In this document: positions 57,997-64,000 of the stretch, piece by piece | Layout: each line of letters opens with the position of its first letter | Position numbering within the stretch: position 1 is the stretch's first letter | NCBI GenBank assembly: GCA_035690885.1 | Contig: DASSKC010000040.1 | Location: 9,592-73,591 of the forward strand | Direction of reading: 5' to 3' | Length of the DNA stretch: 64,000 bases | Source of the DNA: Oleiagrimonas sp035690885 | GTDB taxonomy: Bacteria > Pseudomonadota > Gammaproteobacteria > Xanthomonadales > Rhodanobacteraceae | Notes under the pieces: model-generated | Told to the model about the DNA's origin: nothing | Seen by the model: only the letters and a program-made list of their open reading frames with translations | The model's database searches: none | Translations under genes and position numbers: made by a program

Positions 57997-59430
57997 TCAG
58001 TCCTGCTTGGGCACGCTGACGGTGATGAAGGCGGTGTTGCCGTGGCGATTGCGTACCAGCAGCATCACCGTGTCGCCCGGGTCGACGTTCTTGGTCAGAC
58101 TCTTGAAATCCTTGACGCTGGTGACCCGGTTCTGGCCGACCATCAGGATCACGAAGCCCGAGCGCAGGCCGGCCTGCATGGCCTGGCGACCGTAGACATC
58201 ACTGATGACCACGCCCTGGCCGTCCTTGATATCCAGTGCCTCGCGCTGGTCGTCGGTGATGTTCTCGACGTTGAAGCCCAGTGCGCTGCTGCCCGACACG
58301 GCCTTGTCGGTCGGATTGACGGACGAATACGAGCCCTCGTCGCGCGGCTTCTCGCCCAGCTTGACCTTGACCGTCTCGCTTTCGCCCTGATGGAACACCT
58401 TCAGGGACACCGTCGTCCCCGGCGCGGTGGAAGCGACCATCGGCGGCAGGTCCGCCGCGTTGAGGATCTCGCGGCCATTGAACGCCTGGATCACGTCACC
58501 GGTTTCCAGGCCGGCCTTGTCCGCGGGACTGCCATCGTTGACCTTGGCGATCAAGGCACCGCTGGCACTGGGCAAACCGAGGGCCTTGGCCTTCTTCGCA
58601 TTCACCTGCTGAATCATCACGCCGATCATGCCGCGCGAGACATAACCCTTGGACTTGATCTGGCGCACCGCGTCCATTGCGATGTTGATCGGGATCGAGA
58701 ACGACACGCCCATGTACCCGCCCGTGGACGAATAGATCTGCGAGTTGATGCCGACCACCTGGCCGTTGAGGTTGAACAGCGGACCGCCGGAATTGCCGTG
58801 GTTGATCGGCACGTCGGTCTGGATGAACGGCACGTCCGGCTGGTCGTTGGCGCCGAACGAGCGCCCCACGGCACTGACGATGCCCTGGGTGACCGTGTAG
58901 TCGAAATTGAACGGCATGCCGATCGCCAGCACCCATTGGCCGGGCTGTAGCGTCGACGAATCACCCAATGTCACCGTCGGCAGGTTCTTGGCATCGACCT
59001 TGAGCAGTGCGATGTCGTAAGGCTCGTCGGTGCCCACCACCTTGGCCGTAAACACCCGGCGATCATGCAGACGCACGGTGACCTTGTCGGCATTCTCGAC
59101 CACGTGATTGTTGGTGAGAATGTAACCGTCGCTGGAAATGATGAAACCCGAACCGATGGAAATGTGTTCCCTGCCACCACGCGGCATCGGCTGGCCGAAG
59201 AAGCGGCGGAAAATGTCCGGCACGCCCGGCGGCAATTGCTGCGGACCGCGACGATGGTTTTGTGACGGAGGATTGTTGTGTGCACCGTCGTAGTACGCCT
59301 TCACGTGCACTACCGCCGGGGCGTTCTTTTTGACGATCTGGGTGAAGTCGGGCAATTGCGCCGCAAAGGCGCCTGCGGCGACCAGCATCAATGCCAGTCC
59401 GGCACCCAACCGGATGCTCATGCGTTTCAT
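57997..59430 (-). CDS. mucD: Periplasmic serine protease/chaperone MucD (DegP family)
   Basis: A 477-residue HtrA protease. The start at 59430 has a strong AGGAGG nine bases upstream. It has a signal peptide (about 1-23, AFA), the catalytic triad H109 (TNNHVV), D139 (YDIALLK) and S214 (GNSGGPLF), and two PDZ domains (about 275-365 and 385-477). It degrades misfolded envelope proteins under sigma-E control. Upstream, a 474-bp gap separates it from rseA, created in part by the inserted MITE-like element. Confidence 0.95.
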   Translation of the reverse strand: MKRMSIRLGAGLALMLVAAGAFAAQLPDFTQIVKKNAPAVVHVKAYYDGAHNNPPSQNHRRGPQQLPPGVPDIFRRFFGQPMPRGGREHISIGSGFIISSDGYILTNNHVVENADKVTVRLHDRRVFTAKVVGTDEPYDIALLKVDAKNLPTVTLGDSSTLQPGQWVLAIGMPFNFDYTVTQGIVSAVGRSFGANDQPDVPFIQTDVPINHGNSGGPLFNLNGQVVGINSQIYSSTGGYMGVSFSIPINIAMDAVRQIKSKGYVSRGMIGVMIQQVNAKKAKALGLPSASGALIAKVNDGSPADKAGLETGDVIQAFNGREILNAADLPPMVASTAPGTTVSLKVFHQGESETVKVKLGEKPRDEGSYSSVNPTDKAVSGSSALGFNVENITDDQREALDIKDGQGVVISDVYGRQAMQAGLRSGFVILMVGQNRVTSVKDFKSLTKNVDPGDTVMLLVRNRHGNTAFITVSVPKQD

Positions 59431-59531
59431 GGATGATTACCTCCTGTCAAAAAATTCCGGAGACACGCAATGGTGTTGCGCATTTCGATTGTCGGCCGGA
59501 TGACAAAGTTCCCGGCATGCGGAAACATGGA

Positions 59532-59741
59532 CCTGATTAGTCTTCTTCCTCAGCCTGCGTTTCCCTTCTCCCCTTGGGAGAAGGTGGCGCGAAGCGTCGG
59601 ATGAGGGTCCGACCACGCAAGCAAAAATATTCAGTCGTACATTGGCACAGTTAAGCAAGGCGTACCCTCTCCCGCCCCTGCGGGGCACCCTCTCCCGGCG
59701 GGAGAGGGATTTCGCATGGCTGAGCTTTGAGGCTAATCAGG
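59532..59741. mobile_element. MITE-like palindromic element, copy 2, with 8-bp target duplication
   Basis: A 210-bp element with inverted ends CCTGATTAG / CTAATCAGG and inner hairpins shared with the copy at 35150-35360. It is flanked by a perfect direct repeat AACATGGA (59524-59531 and 59742-59749), which indicates a target-site duplication. There is no open frame for a transposase. It is inserted between rseA and mucD. The remaining gap (59750-59904) shows no further feature. Confidence 0.78.
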
Positions 59742-59904
59742 AACATGGATGAACGCGAAACAAAGCATAAACCATCATTGCGCAACGTCGTTGCGATGCA
59801 TTGCGTGAAAGCGCGCATATTGCATTGACGGCAATATCCCGCCTGCGCGGCCGCGTGTGCCACGCATCAAATACAGCATTGAAACGGCGTGTGTGCGTCC
59901 GCGA

Positions 59905-60615
59905 TCAGTGCGCCGTCTGCGACCACAACATGGGCTGGCGCTGCGCCGCATGACGCGGTGCCATCGACCACAGCTGGCGCATGACCTGGCGCGCTTCGCG
60001 CGTCGCCGCCGCCCGCGATCCCGGCAATGTCATGTAGGGACTCAGATGCTGCCCGTAACCACGTGGTTCGCCCGCAGGCATCGGGCCGGAGTAGAAATTG
60101 GCGGCCGCCGGTTGTGCCAACTGTGCGGCGGACGGCGATGCCGACAGCCAGCGCGGCACCTCCGGCGCGGCCATCGGCTGCGGCCGTGCCACCGATGTGG
60201 CCGGCTGCGCGGCAGCCACCCGGGCCTGGGTATCGGGTGCGGACACCGAAGCCGGGTTCATGCCCGGCCGCACCATCACCAGCGCCGCCACCGCCACGCC
60301 CGCGGCAATGGCTCCGCCGGCCGACCAACGCAACCAATGATGACCGCGTTTTTGACCGACGCTGCCATGGACGGCATTCGGTCCCATGGCGACACCGGCA
60401 TCGGTATCGAGCTGCTGCATGACCTTGTCGACAAAGCCGTCATCGGCCAGCACGCAAACCTCGCGCCGCATGCCCTCGCCGATCAGGTGGTAACGACTCC
60501 AGGCGCCGCGCAAGGCGTCATCGCCGTCGACCCGGCGCAACAGGAAGCGGATCTGGTCCGGCCCCAACTCGCCGTCGGTCAACGCGGACAGGTTTTCAAG
60601 TTCGGCATGACTCAT
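59905..60615 (-). CDS. rseA: Anti-sigma-E factor RseA
   Basis: A 236-residue single-pass inner-membrane protein. The N-terminal cytoplasmic RseA domain (ENLSALTDGELGPDQIRFLLRRVDGD) binds sigma-E; a membrane helix spans about residues 96-115; the periplasmic part is long and Ala/Pro/Gln-rich, the target for stress-triggered proteolysis. Its ATG overlaps the rpoE stop (ATGA at 60612-60615). Confidence 0.9.
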   Translation of the reverse strand: MSHAELENLSALTDGELGPDQIRFLLRRVDGDDALRGAWSRYHLIGEGMRREVCVLADDGFVDKVMQQLDTDAGVAMGPNAVHGSVGQKRGHHWLRWSAGGAIAAGVAVAALVMVRPGMNPASVSAPDTQARVAAAQPATSVARPQPMAAPEVPRWLSASPSAAQLAQPAAANFYSGPMPAGEPRGYGQHLSPYMTLPGSRAAATREARQVMRQLWSMAPRHAAQRQPMLWSQTAH

Positions 60616-61208
60616 GGTGTCGACTCCTCGTGGCCGGGCAATAACGGCCGCAACTGCTGATCGATTGCCTCGCGGGCACGGAAAATACGTGAACGTACCG
60701 TGCCGATCGGGCAATCCATGGCCCCGGCAATCTCTTCGTAGCTGAGTCCGTCCACCTCCCGCAGGGTGATGGCGGTGCGCAGCTCCTCGGGCAAAGATTG
60801 GACCGTGGAAACCACGGTTTGTTCAATCTCCCGGCGCATCATTTCGTGCTCGGGCGTGGCGTTCTCGTACAGCCTTTCGGCGCTGGGCCCGTAAACGGCA
60901 TCGTCGACGGCCACGTCATCATTGGGCGGACGTCGGCGCTGCGCCACCAGGTGGTTCTTGGCCGTATTGACGGCAATCTTGTAGATCCACGTGTAGAACG
61001 CGCTGTCGCCGCGGAACGAATGGATCGCCCGCCAGGCACGCACGAAGGTTTCCTGCGCCACGTCCTGACACTCGCTGCGGTCGGACACATAGCGCGAAAT
61101 CAGGCCCACGATCTTGTGCTGGTACTTGCGCACCAGCAGGTCGAAGGCCCGCGAATCACCTTTTTGTACACGCTCCACGAGCGCGCGATCGACTTCTTTT
61201 TCGCCCAT
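60612..61208 (-). CDS. rpoE: ECF sigma factor RpoE
   Basis: A 198-residue extracytoplasmic-function sigma factor. It has region 2 (DLLVRKYQHKIVGLISRYV, QDVAQETFVRAWRAIHSFRG, FYTWIYKIAVNTAKNHL) and region 4 (LPEELRTAITLREVDGLSYEEIAGAMDCPIGTVRSRIFRARE). It directs transcription of envelope-stress genes. It is upstream of and overlapping with rseA, with mucD farther downstream, the standard arrangement. A sigma-E-like promoter is seen at 61253-61281. Confidence 0.96.
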   Translation of the reverse strand: MGEKEVDRALVERVQKGDSRAFDLLVRKYQHKIVGLISRYVSDRSECQDVAQETFVRAWRAIHSFRGDSAFYTWIYKIAVNTAKNHLVAQRRRPPNDDVAVDDAVYGPSAERLYENATPEHEMMRREIEQTVVSTVQSLPEELRTAITLREVDGLSYEEIAGAMDCPIGTVRSRIFRAREAIDQQLRPLLPGHEESTP

Positions 61209-61252
61209 CCGGGCCTGTCTCCCTTGACGCGGACGAGTGCCACACGCCGTTG

Positions 61253-61281
61253 TAGGACTGCAAAGACGGCATCGAAGTTCA
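61253..61281 (-). promoter_or_regulatory. Putative sigma-E promoter of rpoE
   Basis: Read leftward: TGAACTT, 16 bp, then GTCCTA. This fits the xanthomonad sigma-E pattern GGAACTT-N15/17-GTCNNA with one mismatch in the -35 element. It places the start about 40 bp upstream of the rpoE ATG and suggests autoregulation. Confidence 0.55.
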
Positions 61282-61360
61282 CCACGACGCCCACTTCAGG
61301 GTACATGGAGGCTCGCCATGAATCCGTCAAGCCGCCTTCACCGATCCGCCACGGACAAGC

Positions 61361-63925
61361 TTACGCGCTGTCGTGCGCCTGACCCATCAAGCGGTGCCGC
61401 TCGGCCAGCAGGGTGTCAAAGGCATTGCGCGCCAGCGGGCGGCAAAAAAGATAACCCTGCAACTCGTCGCACTGGTGTTGGCGCAGAAACGCGAAATGCG
61501 CCTCGGTTTCCACGCCTTCGGCGACGACGGCGCGGTTCAGGCCGTGGGCCATGTCGATGGTGGCCTTGACGATGGCCTCGTCATCGGGATCGACACCGAT
61601 GTTGCGCACGAAGCTCTGGTCGACCTTGATGCGGTCGGCAGGCAGGTTGCGCAGATAGTCCAGCGACGACTGGCCGGTGCCGAAATCGTCGATGGCCACA
61701 TGGCAACCGATCTCGTGCAATGCATGCAGGTTGTCGGCCAGGTGCGGCACCGACTTGACGCTGATGCTTTCGGTCACCTCCAGCTCCAGACTGCCCGCCG
61801 GCAGTTCGGCCTCGCGCAGGGCCGAGCGCACCAGCTCGGGCAGGTTCGGCTGCATCAGCTGCAACACCGACAGGTTCACGCCCACCCGCAACGGCAGGTC
61901 GTAACGCTTGTTCCAGCGGGCCGTGGCGTCGCAGGCCTGGCGCAGCACCCACTCACCGATGCTGATGATCAGACCGGTTTCCTCGGCCAGCGGGATGAAA
62001 AAACCGGGACTGATCATGCCCAGCTCGGGATGCTCCCAGCGCACCAGCGCCTCCATCCCGACGATGTCCTCGGTCTCGGTGTTGACCTGCGGCTGGTAGA
62101 CCACCCGCAGCTCGCCGTTGCCCTCGGCGTGGCGCAGGCGGCTTTTCAACGCCATGCCATGTTCCTGGGCATATTCGGGGCTGACTTCGTAGATCTGGAA
62201 GTTGTTGCGGCCCTGGTGCTTGGCCGCGTACATCGCCTCGTCGGCATGCTTGAGCAGGGTCTGCGCGTCGCCGGCATCGTCGGGAAAGAAGCTCAGCCCC
62301 ATCGACGCGGTCACCTGCAGTTCGGTGCCGTCCTCGAGGTAGAGCGGCGTCTCCATCACCTGCACGATTTTTTCGGCTACGCGCAGCACGTCGTCGTTCT
62401 TCACGATATGTCGCAGCACGACGGTGAACTCGTCGCCGGCATAGCGCGCCACCGTGTCGGAAGCGCGGATGCTGCTGCACAGGCGCTCGGTGACCGTACG
62501 CAGCACCTGGTCGCCAGCGGCATGGCCATAGGTGTCGTTGATCGCCTTGAAGCGGTCGAGGTCGACGAACAGCACGGCGAAGCACTCGCCGTTGCGGCTC
62601 GCCTCGCGGATGATGGTGTCCAGCCGGTCGTTGAACAGCAGGCGATTCGGCAGCCCCGTCAAGGCATCGACCAGGCCTTCCGCGCGCCCCTGTTCGCGGG
62701 TGCGGCCCAGCTCGAGCATCTGCGCGAAGCGCGCCGCAGCGCAGCGCAGCACCGGCTCGATGATGCCCATTTCGCCGAAGCCACGCCGACTGCCGGCCAG
62801 CATCGCGCCAAGCACGTTGTGGCGCTCGTCGTACAACGGCAGGCCGGCAAAACCGGCCAGGTCGAGTTTTTGCAGCAGCGGGTCCATCGACGCCAGCCGT
62901 TTCGCATCGGAACGGTACAGGATCGGTTTGCCGCCCAGCACCAGTTGCAGCGAGCTCTGCAGTTGCGCCGGAGGCCACTGCGAGTCCTCGCCGTTCCAAA
63001 GTTGCAGCATCTGGGTCGGTACCTCGGCGCCGTCCTGGCGTGCCGACCAGACCGCCAGGTAATCCAGCCCCAGCTCGTCGAACAGCAGGCGGCCGGCGGC
63101 GATCTGCGCATCGACGCCGCTGGTCGAGGCGAAGATGCGCGACAGCAGCGACAGCGCGGCCTCGGCCCGCAGGTCGGCGCGGTCGCTGCGGAACATCAGC
63201 GCCAGCGCCTGGCGACCGCCATGCCGGATGCCGCGGACGCTGGCCTGGCCGGTATCGACACCTTGCGCCGACTTGCGCTGGCAGGGGTACCAGTTGCGAT
63301 TGGCCTCGGCCAGAACCTGGTCGGTCGCGATGCCTTCGAAGCGCAGCACCTCGGCCAGTGCCAAGCCTTCCCATTGGCTGGCATGCATGCGGCTGTGCCG
63401 GGCCACCGTAGGGCTGACTTCAAGCAGACGCAGGGTCTTGGCGTCGACAATCAGCCACTCGCAATCGCCCTCCTCGAAGACGTAGCGGTAATCCTCCTGC
63501 CCGCCATTGTCCGGCGCGGCCACCACGGTACGCGCTCGCAAGCCGTTGCCGGCCTGCGAACGCCGCCAGCGCGGTATCAGCTCGCTGCTGATCTGGGCGG
63601 CGGAAAGCCAGTCGGTGATCCCGGCCGGCAGCCCGGCGGGGCTGAACGTGGCTTCCTCGGCCAGCACCGCGATCAGTGTCGTCTCGGCACCGCCCGGCAA
63701 CCGACGCAACTGCTCGCAACTGCTGCGCGCCTGCTGCTCGTCGCCGGCCAGCACCACCACCATCAACTGCAGCGGCGGCAACGGCGGGCGCCCCTCCAGC
63801 AGGATGGCTGCATGGGAAACATCCCGTGCGCTGTGAATCTGCGGATAGCCCGCCTGGTCGAGCGCGTCGAACAGGCTGCGGCGCAATTCGCGCTGGGCCG
63901 CGACCACGAGGATGCCGGAATTCAT
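61361..63925 (-). CDS. Pseudo-receiver-PAS-GAF-GGDEF-EAL protein
   Basis: An 854-residue c-di-GMP protein. The ATG at 63925 has GAGAGG seven bases upstream. Residues 1-120 look like a receiver fold lacking the phosphorylation residues (ILVVAAQ, LMVVVLAG, no KP). A PAS-like segment (about 140-230) and a GAF-like domain (about 260-400) follow. The GGDEF domain (about 420-580) has AGDEF with an upstream RxxD inhibitory site (RASD), and EAL (about 600-845) keeps EALVRW, DDFGTG and AEGVE. Both catalytic domains appear intact, so it may synthesise and degrade c-di-GMP or act as one of these with allosteric control. It is not FimX, whose motifs are degenerate. Confidence 0.85.
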   Translation of the reverse strand: MNSGILVVAAQRELRRSLFDALDQAGYPQIHSARDVSHAAILLEGRPPLPPLQLMVVVLAGDEQQARSSCEQLRRLPGGAETTLIAVLAEEATFSPAGLPAGITDWLSAAQISSELIPRWRRSQAGNGLRARTVVAAPDNGGQEDYRYVFEEGDCEWLIVDAKTLRLLEVSPTVARHSRMHASQWEGLALAEVLRFEGIATDQVLAEANRNWYPCQRKSAQGVDTGQASVRGIRHGGRQALALMFRSDRADLRAEAALSLLSRIFASTSGVDAQIAAGRLLFDELGLDYLAVWSARQDGAEVPTQMLQLWNGEDSQWPPAQLQSSLQLVLGGKPILYRSDAKRLASMDPLLQKLDLAGFAGLPLYDERHNVLGAMLAGSRRGFGEMGIIEPVLRCAAARFAQMLELGRTREQGRAEGLVDALTGLPNRLLFNDRLDTIIREASRNGECFAVLFVDLDRFKAINDTYGHAAGDQVLRTVTERLCSSIRASDTVARYAGDEFTVVLRHIVKNDDVLRVAEKIVQVMETPLYLEDGTELQVTASMGLSFFPDDAGDAQTLLKHADEAMYAAKHQGRNNFQIYEVSPEYAQEHGMALKSRLRHAEGNGELRVVYQPQVNTETEDIVGMEALVRWEHPELGMISPGFFIPLAEETGLIISIGEWVLRQACDATARWNKRYDLPLRVGVNLSVLQLMQPNLPELVRSALREAELPAGSLELEVTESISVKSVPHLADNLHALHEIGCHVAIDDFGTGQSSLDYLRNLPADRIKVDQSFVRNIGVDPDDEAIVKATIDMAHGLNRAVVAEGVETEAHFAFLRQHQCDELQGYLFCRPLARNAFDTLLAERHRLMGQAHDSA

Positions 63926-63938
63926 GTGCATGCCTCTC

Positions 63939-64000
63939 TCAAACCAGCCACCGGCCATCGCGCAGGCGCAGGCGCCGCGGCTGGCTGTCCTCGTTGCCCA
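63939..64000 (-). CDS. C-terminal end of an unidentified gene
   Basis: A leftward frame enters from the right edge and ends at the TGA complementary to 63939-63941, just before the c-di-GMP gene. The visible 19 residues (GNEDSQPRRLRLRDGRWLV) are too few to identify. The tight spacing to the next start would be typical of an operon. Confidence 0.35.
   Translation of the reverse strand, partial: GNEDSQPRRLRLRDGRWLV

Noticed and set aside
54830..58195. Very long rightward open frame (over 1,100 codons) across lepB and lepA
   Set aside because: It is antisense to clearly conserved genes, is rich in His/Arg/Asp/Val as expected for a high-GC shadow frame, and matches no family.
62420..62460. Degenerate GGDEF site (AGDEF)
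   Set aside because: Ala in the first position is common in active diguanylate cyclases and the RxxD site is intact, so inactivity cannot be claimed.

Overview
The window is high-GC DNA from a gammaproteobacterium. Gene content and order (ndk-rlmN-pilW-rodZ-yfgM-bamB-der; rpoE-rseA-mucD-lepA-lepB-DUF4845-rnc-era-recO), the TonB-dependent receptor architecture and the CATTCCGGCGAA-type extragenic palindromes fit the Xanthomonadales (Lysobacterales), most likely Rhodanobacteraceae (Rhodanobacter/Dyella relatives). The family-level placement is inference. No tRNA, rRNA, CRISPR array, prophage or complete insertion sequence was seen.

Region 1 (about 140-16,050) is a carbohydrate-utilisation locus for alpha-mannosides. 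It has four exported GH92 alpha-mannosidase-family proteins, a TonB-dependent receptor, a FucP-type sugar/H+ symporter and an exported endonuclease/exonuclease/phosphatase (EEP) protein. The symporter, one GH92, the receptor, EEP and a divergent GH92 run leftward; a second GH92 runs rightward from the same divergent control region; a third GH92 with a Tat signal converges on the cluster from the left. Four CG-centred near-palindromes of the form TTTRGATCGATCYAAA lie upstream of these transcription units and look like operators of one LacI-family regulator, which is not encoded in the window.

Region 2 (16,059-21,900) is a leftward fatty-acid beta-oxidation unit: TetR-type regulator, FadN-like hydroxyacyl-CoA dehydrogenase/enoyl-CoA hydratase, thiolase and a TPMT-family methyltransferase, preceded by a perfect PsrA-like palindrome. 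Region 3 (22,200-35,090) is a rightward housekeeping run: ndk, rlmN, pilW, rodZ, yfgM, bamB, der, a rhodanese-MoeB fusion, folD, guaB, guaA, tadA.

Region 4 (35,100-52,130) is mixed: a CbpA-type co-chaperone, peroxiredoxin, gyrA, mtnA, an MsbA-like ABC exporter, transaldolase and a cold-shock protein. It also holds a tightly overlapping operon rlmD - CYTH - NagZ-like - hpt - mtnP. This operon couples methylthio-purine phosphorolysis to hypoxanthine salvage and carries a NagZ homologue whose catalytic residues are replaced. A YdbL/YdbH-like envelope pair and an orphan receiver-HPt protein follow.

Region 5 (52,160-61,210) is the leftward sigma-E operon with its conserved downstream genes, interrupted between rseA and mucD by a 210-bp palindromic MITE-like element with an 8-bp target duplication. 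A second copy of the element lies at about 35.2 kb. A G-rich heptamer tandem array lies between era and recO. The right edge holds a pseudo-receiver-PAS-GAF-GGDEF-EAL c-di-GMP protein.

The most interesting items are the GH92/EEP locus with its shared operator set and one motif-divergent GH92, the inactive-looking NagZ homologue kept inside a translationally coupled operon, the MITE-like element, and the orphan receiver-HPt protein.
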